This document shows positions 1 to 10,300 of a DNA stretch of 59,540 nucleotides, piece by piece; the first letter of the stretch is position 1; each line of letters starts with the position of its first letter. Location of the stretch: the NCBI GenBank assembly GCA_964400725.1, contig CAYNVS010000019.1, positions 1-59,540 on the forward strand, written 5' to 3'. The notes beneath the pieces were generated by a model. That model saw only the letters and a program-made list of their open reading frames with translations. It had not been told where the DNA came from and ran no database searches. The translations under genes were made by a program, and so were the position numbers. This DNA is from CAYNVS01 sp964400725 (GTDB lineage Bacteria; Myxococcota_A; SURF-8; CAYNVS01).

Positions 1-924
1 CTCGTATAGCCGGGATACATAATGGCTTAAAATGCCGATAGAAATCAAATTAATCGCCGAGAAAAACAACAAACCTATCCAAAGGCTCGCCCAGCCTTCT
101 TGAAACATCTCGGCTTTAAAAATGCGCGCAAAGGTGTAAACGAGCCCTACTATAATTGAAACGAACGAAACGAACGCGCCTAAATAAATTGAAATTCGCA
201 GCGGCGCGGTAGAAAAAGAAGTGATGATTTGAACCGCAATTTCCGCAAGGCGGCCGTAGTTGTACTTAGTTTTGCCTGCGATGCGTTTGCTGCGCGGAAC
301 CTTAACCGCAATTTGTTTGAAGCCGATAAGAGGAGTCAGTCCGCGTATAAACGGCGGACGCTCGTCCGATTGTTTTAAAATATCCGCCACGCGGCGGTCG
401 AGGAGACGAAACAGACCGGCGTTGTTCGGGATTTCCGTTTTGGCAAAATAGCGAAGCGTTTTATAAAAAACGAACGCGCAAAAGTCGTAAAAAAAAGAGC
501 CGGACGCGCGGTTTGCGTGCTGAACGTAAGCCACGTCGTATCCTTCCTTCCACCGATCGACGAGAGTCTCAATCGCTTCGGGCGGGTCTTGTAAATCGCC
601 GTCAATCACAACCACGACGTCTCCTTCGGCTTTGCGCAAACCGGCGAAAAGCGCAATAAGCTGCCCGACGCGACGCGAGAATGTCATAAGTTTAATTTTC
701 GGGTTTCGCGCAATGTTTTCGCGGATTATATCGTACGTTTGGTCTTCGCCTCTGTCGATGGCGAAGATGATTTCGTAGTCGGAGCCGATTTTAAGCAAAA
801 CCGCCTCAAGCCTGCGAATAAACTCGCGAATTACCTCTTCTTCATTGTAAACCGGAACTACGACGCTGATTTTATTCAGCCTCCTCGTTTGGCCGCCCTT
901 ATTAATTTTATCAATTTCACTCAT
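1..924 (-). CDS. Family 2 glycosyltransferase, DPM1/GtrB type (3' end beyond window)
   Basis: This gene runs off the left edge: 308 codons are present and no stop is reached. The N-terminus reads KISVVVPVYNEEE, the usual GT2 start. IDGDLQDPPE supplies the metal-binding DxD and the DLQDPPE signature of dolichyl- or undecaprenyl-phosphate sugar transferases. The visible C-terminal part has two hydrophobic segments, ending near ILSHYVSRLYE, as in GtrB/ArnC-like enzymes that load a sugar onto a polyprenyl phosphate at the cytoplasmic membrane. The ATG lies 16 bp after the stop of the upstream YfhO-like gene on the same strand, so the two are probably co-transcribed. The pair suggests a lipid-linked sugar donor and a membrane enzyme that uses it. 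The sugar and the acceptor cannot be read from the sequence. Confidence 0.88.
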   Translation of the reverse strand, partial: MSEIDKINKGGQTRRLNKISVVVPVYNEEEVIREFIRRLEAVLLKIGSDYEIIFAIDRGEDQTYDIIRENIARNPKIKLMTFSRRVGQLIALFAGLRKAEGDVVVVIDGDLQDPPEAIETLVDRWKEGYDVAYVQHANRASGSFFYDFCAFVFYKTLRYFAKTEIPNNAGLFRLLDRRVADILKQSDERPPFIRGLTPLIGFKQIAVKVPRSKRIAGKTKYNYGRLAEIAVQIITSFSTAPLRISIYLGAFVSFVSIIVGLVYTFARIFKAEMFQEGWASLWIGLLFFSAINLISIGILSHYVSRLYE

Positions 925-940
925 GCCGCGCGCACCCGTT

Positions 941-3559
941 TCAACCGAACATCCGCCTGTTTACGATTAAATAATAACCCAAAACGCTCAACAAAACAAA
1001 TATCGCGCCGATTTTCATTCCTTTATCGAAGCCGGGCGAATAATCGACGACGACTTCTTTCGTTCCCGGCGGAACGGTAATAAGCGTGCGGCGCCACTCG
1101 TCGCGCTCCCATTTGAGCGGTTTGCCGTCGCCGAAAGTCCGCGTCTCGTAATACCAGCCGATATAATTGAAAACAATTTTACCGCCTTGCGGCATTGAAG
1201 TCGCGTCGATTTTAGCTCCGCGGCCGTTTACTTTGAAAGGAAGCGGCTTGTCGTTTGAAGCGTCGAAGACTAACGGCTGCGGGTCTGGCAATTCGTAAAT
1301 CGTCCCGAAAAGATATTCGCGTTTCGACAGCGCCGTTTCAATTAACGCAGATATTGATTTATTTTCCAACGCGTGGGAATTGCACCGGTAACTCTCAAGA
1401 CCGACGATGCCGCAGACCGGAAGAATGATTTTATGTTGTTCCCATGTTTTATAACATTGGAATTGAATATCGTTTACATCCGGATTGCAATCCTGCAAAA
1501 GAAGCCATTTTACGCCGTATGCACGCGCCGCCTCAATGGGAAAGCGGTTAATATCTTCGCGGATATAAGCGTATTCGTGAGAGCGCACAAAGGCGGAATC
1601 GTAAAAATGAAATACAAAGCGTTTGTAATAAGTCGCGAACTGATGCGGCATTGCGGCGGCGTAATGCGGGTTCTGCGACCGTTCGGGGACGAAAGGTAAA
1701 ACGCGCGTCGTATAAGGAAGATATTTATCGAGCTCTTCAAACGCCGGCGGCAAAGCCGGATACGGTTTAAGATTTGCATAGGTATAAAACGCGGTATGCG
1801 CATTGTAAACGTGCATCGACAAAAGAGCCAAACCCGCCGCAAGCGTTAGAATGTTTAATTTAATCAACAAGTTGGAGTTTTTAATTTTTTGAGTAAATCT
1901 TTGATAAACCAAACCGCCTGCAATAATCGAGAAAAGAACAAGCAAAGGCAGCATTTTAAACGGATGGTCGTTTACCTTTCCGAAGACCGGAATTTTAGAG
2001 TTGAACTGATAAAGAATTCCGTCAGGTCCCAAGTTGTAATCGAAGGCGATTATCGCCAACAACAACCAGACGTTGCCGTACGCCGAAAGACGCGCCCTAT
2101 TGTATCTTAATGCGAGAAGCGCCAGACCGGCCGCAGCGAGAAAAGCGAATATCGAGCCGAAGTAATAAAAGTTAGTCATCAATTGAACGTCGATGTTGCC
2201 GAAACCCATCGGGTGCGGCGCCGAGACGACGGGATAAGGAAAGAATAACGCCCAGAACCCTTTTAAAATCCCTTCGCCGTATGGGGCTTTTTGATTAAGG
2301 CCGTGGACTACCTGCATCTGCCGCAGAACGAGGAAGAAGCCGAACCCAAGCGCCGTGAAAACGGCGAGCCCCGCCAGCGAGACTTTTTTAAACGTCAATT
2401 TTCCGCCCGCCCAAAGAAGCGCTATTAATATAATGTAAAAGAAAAGAACGTAAGCCCAACTTTGGCTCCACCCTTGCAGTAAAAACAAAGCCCAAACCGC
2501 GACCGAAAAAACAAACCAGCGCCGGTAATTGACGGTTTCATCGCAAAGCCAAAGCGCGCCGTAAAACGCCAGCGGATACCAAAGCGCCGCCGTCGTCCAC
2601 ATATACCAGCTGCGGCCCGCTATTAAAATAAAGCCCGAAAGAACAAAGGATAAAGAACCCAGAACGCTAAGGGGGCGGTTTAGTCCCGCTTTTTTTAATA
2701 AAAAGTAAGCGGCGAAATAGCCTGCGATGATATGAAACGCCGCGTAAACCTCGAAAAAAGCGACCTCGTTTTGTAAAACGTAACGGGCAAACGCGTAAGT
2801 TAAGTAAGTAAAAGGATAGGTCGTTGAGTTTGCTCCTTCCGCCGTTGAAAAGCCGAGAAACTGGTAAGGGTTCCACGTCGGAAAAACGCCGTCGTCGAAG
2901 AAGGCGCGCATTTCTTGAATCATGCTGGGTAGGCATTGATGCAGATTGTCGTCCTGCGTGAAGTAATACGGATGAGCCGCTTCAAGATAGATCAGAGCGG
3001 CTAAGAGAAAAGCGAAACCTCCTGCGATTGCGTATAGTTCCGCTCTTCCGCCCGCCGGTTCCGCCGATGAGCAGGGCGCCGGGGCGCGTCCATCGGGTTT
3101 GCGCAAAACTGCCGTTAATAACGCCGCCGAAAGAAGACCGAGCGTAGTATTGAACAAAGAGGCTAAGCTCATTGCCAAATAAGTATATCTATACAACCCG
3201 TCGCAAGAGTATCTTACGCGATGAACGGCCAGCGCAATAAGTATCGCCAATACAACGTATATATTGACCTTTTTTAATATAGCGCCGTTAATGGCGGCTC
3301 TCTTTTTAAACGAATAAACTGCTGCGGCTGCAATTGCGGCGTTATATAAAAGAAAAATTCCTTCTTCGATAGTCAGCGAAGACGTTTCGAGCGCCGCCTT
3401 AAAGAGAAGAAAGCGGAACTCGGCGAAATTTAAAAGAAAATTTACGGCAAGATAAACAATGAACGCCCATGCGTACGAGTTTGCCGCCGCATCGCTCCCC
3501 GCTTTGCCTGTATAGTTCTCAAAACGCTTCTTTAAAGCGCCTTTGTTGATTTCTTTCAT
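941..3559 (-). CDS. Large YfhO-like multi-pass membrane protein (putative GT-C glycosyltransferase)
   Basis: The protein has 872 residues. A long hydrophobic N-terminal two thirds holds a dozen or more membrane segments, and a soluble, probably periplasmic, C-terminal part ends in one last helix (GAIFVLLSVLGYYLIVNRR). The stretch FTQDDNLHQCLPSM followed by GVFPTWNPYQFLGFS resembles the first extracytoplasmic loop of YfhO/GT-C family proteins, where acidic residues bind the polyprenyl-phosphate sugar. YfhO-type proteins are linked to glycosylation of cell-wall polymers or lipids. The downstream GT2 gene could make the donor. The start shown follows a weak ribosome site. Family-level confidence is moderate because these proteins diverge strongly; the membrane topology is clear. 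Confidence 0.7.
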   Translation of the reverse strand: MKEINKGALKKRFENYTGKAGSDAAANSYAWAFIVYLAVNFLLNFAEFRFLLFKAALETSSLTIEEGIFLLYNAAIAAAAVYSFKKRAAINGAILKKVNIYVVLAILIALAVHRVRYSCDGLYRYTYLAMSLASLFNTTLGLLSAALLTAVLRKPDGRAPAPCSSAEPAGGRAELYAIAGGFAFLLAALIYLEAAHPYYFTQDDNLHQCLPSMIQEMRAFFDDGVFPTWNPYQFLGFSTAEGANSTTYPFTYLTYAFARYVLQNEVAFFEVYAAFHIIAGYFAAYFLLKKAGLNRPLSVLGSLSFVLSGFILIAGRSWYMWTTAALWYPLAFYGALWLCDETVNYRRWFVFSVAVWALFLLQGWSQSWAYVLFFYIILIALLWAGGKLTFKKVSLAGLAVFTALGFGFFLVLRQMQVVHGLNQKAPYGEGILKGFWALFFPYPVVSAPHPMGFGNIDVQLMTNFYYFGSIFAFLAAAGLALLALRYNRARLSAYGNVWLLLAIIAFDYNLGPDGILYQFNSKIPVFGKVNDHPFKMLPLLVLFSIIAGGLVYQRFTQKIKNSNLLIKLNILTLAAGLALLSMHVYNAHTAFYTYANLKPYPALPPAFEELDKYLPYTTRVLPFVPERSQNPHYAAAMPHQFATYYKRFVFHFYDSAFVRSHEYAYIREDINRFPIEAARAYGVKWLLLQDCNPDVNDIQFQCYKTWEQHKIILPVCGIVGLESYRCNSHALENKSISALIETALSKREYLFGTIYELPDPQPLVFDASNDKPLPFKVNGRGAKIDATSMPQGGKIVFNYIGWYYETRTFGDGKPLKWERDEWRRTLITVPPGTKEVVVDYSPGFDKGMKIGAIFVLLSVLGYYLIVNRRMFG

Positions 3560-3701
3560 TTGTCGTTCCGTATTACAACTTTCGGAAATAAATAACGGTT
3601 AAATTTAGCATAACTGAGGCATTAGGCAAGGTTAAAAGTCAATATTTCGGAGTATTATTATCTCAAAACGAGAAACTTCGGCTGGCCTAAATTTGTATTT
3701 T

Positions 3702-3729
3702 TTGACAAAATATTCAAACGGCTTAACAC
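3702..3729 (+). promoter_or_regulatory. Candidate sigma70 promoter for the radical SAM gene
   Basis: TTGACA at 3702-3707 and TAACAC at 3724-3729 with 16 bp spacing, about 40 bp upstream of the ATG at 3770. The -35 is perfect and the -10 is weak. Confidence 0.4.
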
Positions 3730-3769
3730 TATTAACTAAGGGAACAGGCATTTGAGAACGGGTTAAAAA

Positions 3770-5536
3770 ATGGGAAACTATAGGATATTGTTAGTTAAGT
3801 GCGCCAATCTGCACAGTAGAATGCAAAGCGGCAACGCCAACTGTCCGCCCTTAGGGCTTCTTTACATTGCAAGCGCGTTAAGAGAATTCGGACAAAATCA
3901 ATACGATATAAAAGTAATCAACATCGACATGCTCGATGGCGGGTTTGCGGAACTTGAAAGCATAGCGACAAGTTTTAAGCCCGATATTGTAGGCCTGTCC
4001 GCGGTTACGCCGGAAGCGGCGACCGCTCTTTCAGCCGCGCGGCTGATGAAAAGCCTGCTTCCCGGCGTTAAGGTCGTATTGGGCGGCCCGCACGTTACAA
4101 TGCGGCCGGATACGATTAAAGCAAAAGATTACGATTTCGGCGTTATCGGCGAAGGTTGGCGTTCGTTTCCCAGACTTGTCGACGCGCTTGCCGGCGATAA
4201 TAAAGTACATAATATCAAAGGGATTATATATAAAACGAAAAACGGAACTTTAAAACAAACGCAACCCGCCGACGCCGAGGACTTTGACTTGGCGCCGCCG
4301 CCGGCATGGGATTTGCACGACTTCGAGACGTACCGTAAAATCGAGCATTTTACGAACTTCAGAACCGGCGCGCCTTACGCGAGCATAATCACTTCTCTTG
4401 GGTGTCCCTTCAACTGCATTTATTGCCATAAATTGCATAAAGGCAAAATGCGTATGCGCTCGGCGGAAAACGTTTTAAATGAAATAAGACTGCTTAACAA
4501 AGAATACGGCGTGAGGGAATTTGTTTTCGTTGACGATATGTTCAACTTTAACCGCGAAAGAATGATGACCATTTTACGCGGAATTAAGGAAATGGACGAG
4601 CCGATGAAGCTCAGCTTCGCCACCGGCCTTCGAGGAGATATGCTCGACGCCGAAGCGGTTAAAGCGTTTGTCGAGGCCGGAACGTATTACGCAATGATTC
4701 CAATCGAGACGCCTTTCGAGAGGCTTCAAAAATTAATTAAGAAAAATCTTAACGTGCAAAAGACTATAGAATCGTTGGGCATGTTTTCGGACGCCGGCGT
4801 TAGAACCTCTTCCTTTTTTATATTGGGGCTGCCGACGCAAACCAAGCAAGAGATGCTCGATACGCTGAAATTCGCCGAAGAAGCAAACCTCGACTATCCG
4901 TTCTTTCCTACCGCTCTGCCCCTGCCCGGCTCCGAAATGTTCGAGATGACGCGCCATAAACATAATTTTAACGAAGAAGCCAATTTTGCCGATTTATACG
5001 CTCACAAATCAGCGGTCAACTGCTCGGACGTGCCGGACGACGAATTCAAGGAAATTTGCGAACAAGCGTTTGCTATAACCGTTAAAAAACTTAACGGCGA
5101 AAGGCTGCGCAGTAAAATAAAAAAACACGGGCTCGTTCTTACCGGTATGGAAGAGATAATAGAAAAAAAAGACGACGAACTGCAAATGCCGGAAACAACG
5201 CGGGCGGAAATAAAGGAAAATACGGGCGGCGAAGCTGCGGATGCGGCTCTCTACAAGACTATGAAGGCTTTGCTCGCCATAAAAAACAAAAAACATTCTT
5301 TTGAATGGCATATCCGCGAAATCGTTCGCGGCGAAAACGCAATAGAAGCGGTAATTGCGGACAATTCAACGAACAAATCATGCGCGGTGCGGATAAAGCC
5401 GAAAGATAGCGGCGAGCCTTATTTCGCGGCGAGTAAACACCTTTCTCTTCTTTTAAAAAACAAAGGCGCGGATATAAACGCTAGAATGCAAAAGGCGGTG
5501 GAAGCGCTCGCCGTGATATTGCTGCGTCTTGATTGA
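3770..5536 (+). CDS. B12-binding-domain radical SAM protein
   Basis: The protein has 588 residues. Residues 1-140 look like the N-terminal cobalamin-binding-like Rossmann domain of the BchE/methyltransferase class (PPLGLLYIASALRE, PDIVGLSAVT, VVLGGPHVT, VIGEGW). The radical SAM cluster motif CPFNCIYC gives cysteines 212, 216 and 219, which bind the 4Fe-4S cluster used to cleave S-adenosylmethionine. A TIM-barrel half follows (EFVFVDDMFN, MIPIETPFERL, FFILGLPTQT). The last 150 residues are charged and helical, with no motif I recognise. Class members do methylations, ring closures and other radical chemistry. No substrate gene sits beside it, so the reaction is unknown. It stands alone behind its own promoter. 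The ribosome site before 3770 is poor. Confidence 0.85.
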   Translation: MGNYRILLVKCANLHSRMQSGNANCPPLGLLYIASALREFGQNQYDIKVINIDMLDGGFAELESIATSFKPDIVGLSAVTPEAATALSAARLMKSLLPGVKVVLGGPHVTMRPDTIKAKDYDFGVIGEGWRSFPRLVDALAGDNKVHNIKGIIYKTKNGTLKQTQPADAEDFDLAPPPAWDLHDFETYRKIEHFTNFRTGAPYASIITSLGCPFNCIYCHKLHKGKMRMRSAENVLNEIRLLNKEYGVREFVFVDDMFNFNRERMMTILRGIKEMDEPMKLSFATGLRGDMLDAEAVKAFVEAGTYYAMIPIETPFERLQKLIKKNLNVQKTIESLGMFSDAGVRTSSFFILGLPTQTKQEMLDTLKFAEEANLDYPFFPTALPLPGSEMFEMTRHKHNFNEEANFADLYAHKSAVNCSDVPDDEFKEICEQAFAITVKKLNGERLRSKIKKHGLVLTGMEEIIEKKDDELQMPETTRAEIKENTGGEAADAALYKTMKALLAIKNKKHSFEWHIREIVRGENAIEAVIADNSTNKSCAVRIKPKDSGEPYFAASKHLSLLLKNKGADINARMQKAVEALAVILLRLD

Positions 5537-5542
5537 AGAAGT

Positions 5543-5571
5543 TTGACATAAAAGCGCGCTTACGTTATTTT
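5543..5571 (+). promoter_or_regulatory. Candidate sigma70 promoter for the glycerophosphodiesterase gene
   Basis: TTGACA (5543-5548), a 17 bp spacer and TATTTT (5566-5571), about 30 bp before the start at 5602. It overlaps the tail of the short gap after the radical SAM gene. Confidence 0.5.
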
Positions 5572-5601
5572 TTATAAAATTACTTGCCAAGGAGCGCGAA
5601 A

Positions 5602-6636
5602 ATGTCTCGTACCGCCGTCATTTTCTTTTTATTTATCGCTTTAATTGCTTTTACAACCGCTTTCGCCGGATGTTCAGGCTCGGAAGACGCGGATAAAAAC
5701 GGCGACGACGATTTCGACGGCGACTTGCAGAGCGAAACCGAAACTGAGGCCGAGACGACGAAAATTTCTCCGCCTCAATGCGCCGCCGACAAAGCGTGCG
5801 CTATACCTATCGTAAACGCTCACCGCGGACTTTGCGGAACGGAGCCCGAAAACACCATAGCCGCCTTCCTCGAATGCGAAAAGTTCGGCGTTCCTATGCT
5901 TGAAATAGACGTGCGCCGCACGTTAGACGGCCGTTTGGTTTTAATGCACGACTCGAACGTGGATCGCACCACCGATGGAGAAACGCGCTTTCCGGGCAAA
6001 ACCGACGTTGACAAGCTGACTCTCGCTGAGTTCAAAACGCTGGTAATCGACGACGAGCGCTGCAAGACAGATCCGGATTCGCAGCCCGACCGCTGCCATC
6101 CGGCGACCTTCGAGGAACTTCTTTCGCGCTCCTCGCCCAATACTTTGTTGTTCATCGACTTCAAAGCCGGCGACGCTGGAGAGTTTGCAAACGTAGTTTT
6201 AACTGCGGGAGCGGGCGGGCGCGTTATTTTCTTCGACAGCGAACTGCCGAGGCTTCGCGCTTACAGAGCGGTAATCGCAAACGGGCTTGTAATGCCGCGC
6301 GCAAACGGCGCGGAAAGTTACGACGCGCTTTTGGATTCCGCTAACGACGACCTTAATCTTTTATGGATTCACGGCGATCCCGGCGACGCCGCAGTCGTCG
6401 AGCCTAAATTGAAGAAGCGAGGGATAAGGCTTTATTTCAACCTTTTCACTTTATCGGATTTATCTTTCGCATCGGCGGCTCTGACCGAAGACCCGGAGAA
6501 AAAAGCGGCGGCTGAGAACAAGGCGAAGGCCGCCATCGACGCGGCCATTCTATCGGGCGGAGACGGCTTCGGCGCGCAATTCGCGGTCGAAACAAGCGCG
6601 TATCTTTATCCGAACGGATTCGGAGCGGGCCGTTAA
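5602..6636 (+). CDS. Glycerophosphodiester phosphodiesterase-family lipoprotein
   Basis: The protein has 344 residues from the ATG at 5602, which has an AAGGAG site 7 bp upstream. An in-frame TTG at 5584 lies before that site and is not used here. A signal peptide ends in the lipobox FAGC (Cys24), so this is a lipoprotein. An acidic D/E/T-rich linker (about residues 27-53) precedes the catalytic domain. The GDPD motifs are visible: NAHRG with His74 and Arg75, EIDVRRTLDG with Glu101 and Asp103, and MHD with His116. The family hydrolyses glycerophosphodiesters to glycerol-3-phosphate and an alcohol, here presumably in the periplasm or on the cell surface. Four cysteines near residues 60-78 and two near 155-165 could form disulfides. 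It converges on the hemolysin III gene with a 14 bp gap. Confidence 0.85.
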   Translation: MSRTAVIFFLFIALIAFTTAFAGCSGSEDADKNGDDDFDGDLQSETETEAETTKISPPQCAADKACAIPIVNAHRGLCGTEPENTIAAFLECEKFGVPMLEIDVRRTLDGRLVLMHDSNVDRTTDGETRFPGKTDVDKLTLAEFKTLVIDDERCKTDPDSQPDRCHPATFEELLSRSSPNTLLFIDFKAGDAGEFANVVLTAGAGGRVIFFDSELPRLRAYRAVIANGLVMPRANGAESYDALLDSANDDLNLLWIHGDPGDAAVVEPKLKKRGIRLYFNLFTLSDLSFASAALTEDPEKKAAAENKAKAAIDAAILSGGDGFGAQFAVETSAYLYPNGFGAGR

Positions 6637-6650
6637 GAAGAAGAAAACCA

Positions 6651-7310
6651 TTAGCCGTAAGGCCGTTCCATCGGAAGGACGTAAAATAAAATTCCGAAAT
6701 AATGGCACGCGCTGCCGGCGAGCACGAAAAGATGCCATATGGCGTGGTTGAACGGTATTTTTTCCCATATGTAAGCGACGGTTCCCACGGTATAAAACAA
6801 GCCTCCGGCTAAAAGCCACATTATTCCGGCAAAAGGCAAATTGTCGAGAAGCGGCTTGAACGCGGCTAAAACAATCCACCCCATCGACACGTAAAGAACG
6901 ACCGAAAGCCATTCCACTTTTTTTACTAAAAAGCCGGTCATTATTACGCCCGCGGCGGCCAACGACCATATAACGGCGAAAATAGTCCATCCCCACGCGC
7001 CGCGCAAAGTTACCAAAGTGTACGGAGTGTACGTTCCGGCGATTAATAAAAATATCGCCCCGTGATCGAGTTTGCGGAATAAGCGCTTTATTTCAGGATT
7101 CTGAAAAGCGTGATAGAACGCGCTGGCGAGATAAAGCATTATCAGCGTGGCGCCGTAAATTGAAAAGCTGACGATGCGCCACGCGTCGCCGTAAATGCCG
7201 GCGAGCGTTACAAGCACGCTCAAACCCGCGACGCTCAGCGCCGCTCCTACGCCGTGAGTAACGCTGTTTGCGATTTCTTCGTTAAGCGTGTAGCTTTTTT
7301 CTTTCGCCAT
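6651..7310 (-). CDS. Hemolysin III / PAQR-family membrane protein
   Basis: The protein has 219 residues from the ATG at 7310; a TTG directly before it is less likely as start. It has about seven hydrophobic segments. Family motifs are NEEIANSVTHGVGA near the N-terminus, SAFYHAF and RLDHGAIFLLIAGTYTPYTL in the middle, and a final His-containing helix (HAIWHLFVLAGSACHYFGILFYV is the region). These conserved His, Ser and Asp residues form the putative metal site of the PAQR/HlyIII superfamily, known for YqfA/TrhA-like membrane-homeostasis proteins. Despite the name, haemolysis is not a general property. The start lies 15 bp after the stop of the giant TPR gene, with GGAGAG close upstream, so the two are likely one transcript. 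Confidence 0.88.
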   Translation of the reverse strand: MAKEKSYTLNEEIANSVTHGVGAALSVAGLSVLVTLAGIYGDAWRIVSFSIYGATLIMLYLASAFYHAFQNPEIKRLFRKLDHGAIFLLIAGTYTPYTLVTLRGAWGWTIFAVIWSLAAAGVIMTGFLVKKVEWLSVVLYVSMGWIVLAAFKPLLDNLPFAGIMWLLAGGLFYTVGTVAYIWEKIPFNHAIWHLFVLAGSACHYFGILFYVLPMERPYG

Positions 7311-7325
7311 CAACTCTCCGCCGGG

Positions 7326-10300
7326 CTACAACGCGATTCTGGCGCTTTTACGCAGCGCAAAATATTCGTCGCTCGCCATATAAGCCAAAAGGTCTTTCGC
7401 CGATTGATAAGGTCCCAGCGTCTTTGCCGCTTCCTCTTGGTTGTGCGGCTCGTGATACTCGTAGCCGTTGATTATGAACAAACCGCGTATGGACGCCGCA
7501 ATGTCTCCCGACGAGGCCATTCCCATTCTCATATCGGTTTCGTCGGCGGCTTTCTGCCATAAAGCCAAATCTTGTTTGTCTTTGGATGAAGCCCACTGGC
7601 GCACGAGCGTTTCAAGCTGTTTTTTGTGGTTTTTGTTCACGTTTTTAGCTATGTTCTTTCCAATCGCGTCGAGTTCGCGCAAATCGAAACCGCCAGAAGG
7701 AAGACCCGGCAGATAAAACAAGGCCACGGCGTCGATTATTTTCCGCAGCTCGTCGGCGCTCATGCCGGCGTTGAACATATGCCCGCGGGCGAACCGGCTG
7801 ACGGCGACTCCGACGAAGAAGTTGCGCAGTTTCTCGTGCGCGAACGCAAGCGCGCTGCCGATTATTATCGTTCCGGGTTTCGTCGGAATGGTGGCGAACG
7901 CGTCGGGATTTTCCTTGCTTACGTAAACGTCGCAGCGCTCTACTCCTAAATGGAACCCGACGCTCTCCGTCGTTTGCGCGAATTGATGAGACAGCGGCAG
8001 ACGTTGATAAGCGCTCAAGTCGAAGCGGGTCAAATCGACGGGATACGCTTTGTAATAAGCCTGCGAGACAATTTTAAGCAGCTCGGAGACGTAAGTCTTT
8101 TCGCCTTCGCTTAAAAGATTTTTCCCAATCGCTTCTTCGGTTAAAAGCACGGCTTCAAGGCGCGGAACGTTTGAAAGATTTGCGTGCATTTCCGCCGCCG
8201 CCTTGCTCGCTCCTTTGAAATAAACCGCTGCGCTCGCGGCCACAAACGCCTCGTCGCGCCTGTTAAGGCTCATAAATACCGAGTGAAGCCTGTTGTATAT
8301 TTCGGCGTCGAACGGATTACGCGACTGAAGATTACGAAGCAAAACCAGCGCCTCGTTTTGCTTTGAGGGCGTCGAGGAAAGAATAGACGCCATTTCTTTT
8401 TGAAGCGGAATGGAATCGGGAAAATTCTGCAGACCGGTCGCAACGGCCGCTTCCGCGGCGTTAATGTCGGCTTTCTTTTCGGAATAGATCTTCGCGATTT
8501 CAAGCGTCAGCTTTATTTTAAGCTCGTCGTCCTGCGTCCTTTCCAGCCTTTGCCTTAAAGCTCCGACAAGTTTGTCCCACTCTTTGTTCTTGTTGAACGA
8601 CTCGCTTACCAGCTCGAATATTTTTTCGTCTGCGGGAGCCGCGTTCATCGCTTTTTCGTAGTAAGAGGCTCCCTTTTCCGGCTCGTTTAACTTTTCGGAG
8701 TAGATGCGCCCGATTTTCAAATTGTATTCCGCCGATTTTTCAGGCGTCAGGCCGTCGCTTTGGGCAAGAGATCTGTAAGTCGCAATCGCGTCAAGATGGC
8801 GGTTGTCGGCGGCGAAAAGCTCCGCCAGCTTCTCTTTGAACGCCGGTTCTTTTTCTCCAAGAGCCAGAAGCTCCTCAAGCGCCCAAATCGCCTTCGGGAC
8901 GTTCGCAAGTTTCGTTTCGTAAAGCGCCGCAAGCGATTTGTACATCGCCGCCATTTCGTCGCGGTCTTCAATCAGAGGCGATATTCTGTAAAACATCCCT
9001 TCCGCCTCGTTCCATTTTCCAAGCGACATCGCGATTGCGGCGGCCTTCCAAATAAAATCTTTGTTTGTAGGCTCCTCCTGAAGCGCGTAGTTCATGTAAA
9101 GATAGGCTTTCGCCGGATCGTTCATTTTCTCTTCGGCAATTTTTGCCATTTCAAAGTAAACCGACGCGATTAAACGCGGAGCCTGAAGAGTTTTCAGCTT
9201 CGTTTGATGCAGAGTCATAAGCTCGTCCCACGCGCCTTCCCGCGCGAAAAGCTCCTTCAGGCGGGCGTAAGCCTCTTCGTGGCTTCGTTTGATGTTAAGG
9301 GCGTTTTTATAATAATTTATCGCCTCTTTCGCGGCGCCCAGCTTGGTTTCGTAAATGAATCCGAGCTGATAATAAATCGCGGCTTTTTTCTTTTCGCTTA
9401 AAGTAACGTCAAGCTCTTTTTGCAGCGCGGCGATAAGCTCGCTCCAATTTTCCGATTTGGTGTAACAGCGCTTGAGCGCCGATATGGCCGGAACGTTTCT
9501 GTCGTTAAGTTCGAGAATTTTTTTGTAAATTTTTTCGGCAAGAGCCGCGTCCTCGATGGCTATTTCATAAAGCTGCGCCAGCTGAGTCAAAAAATAAACT
9601 TTGTCGTTTACTGCGAAAGAGTTTTCCGCCGCGTCTCCGTAAAGCTTGACGAGCTTCTGCCATTCCTTCCTCTCGATGTACAAAACGGCTAGTCTGTCCA
9701 TGGCTCGCAAATCGGTCGGGTTGAGGCGGATTAATTCCTCGAAGTCGTCCGTCAAATCCATGTCGGAAAAATATTGGAGCTTAACGTTAATCAAAAGCCA
9801 TAAATACAGAGCCTTCGTCTTTTCGTCTTTGGCGAGCCGAACGCGGGTTTCATAAACCGGCTTCAATTTAAAAAATTGGTCTGTCTTCTGGTAAAGGCGT
9901 TCGAGCTGCCTTAACGCGTGCATGTTTGCGCCGTCAAGCGCGATGATTTCCTCGTATGTTTTTATCGTCTCCTCTTCCCTCCCCTGCTCGCTTTCAAATA
10001 TCTCCGCCTTCTGCGCGAGAAGCTCGATCTTCTCCAAATCCGAAGCGGAGCTTTCAATCTGCGAGTCGAGAAGCGGCAGAGTTTCCTTAACCCTGTTGGT
10101 CATAAGGAATATTTTGTGAAGAGCCTTCGTCGCCTGCTTGTTGCCGGGCTTGAGTTCGAGGCAGCGCTTGTACGCCCCTTCCGCGGCTTCCAATTCTCCC
10201 ATAGACTCGTAAAGCTCGCCCGTTTTATAAACGTAATAAACTACGGTTTCCGCGTCGGACGAAAGCGAAGCCAGCTTCGAGTAAAGCTCCGCGAGTTTGG

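Noticed and set aside
5584..5604. TTG at 5584 as start of the glycerophosphodiesterase
   Set aside because: It lies before the AAGGAG site; the ATG at 5602 has proper spacing and gives a clean signal peptide.
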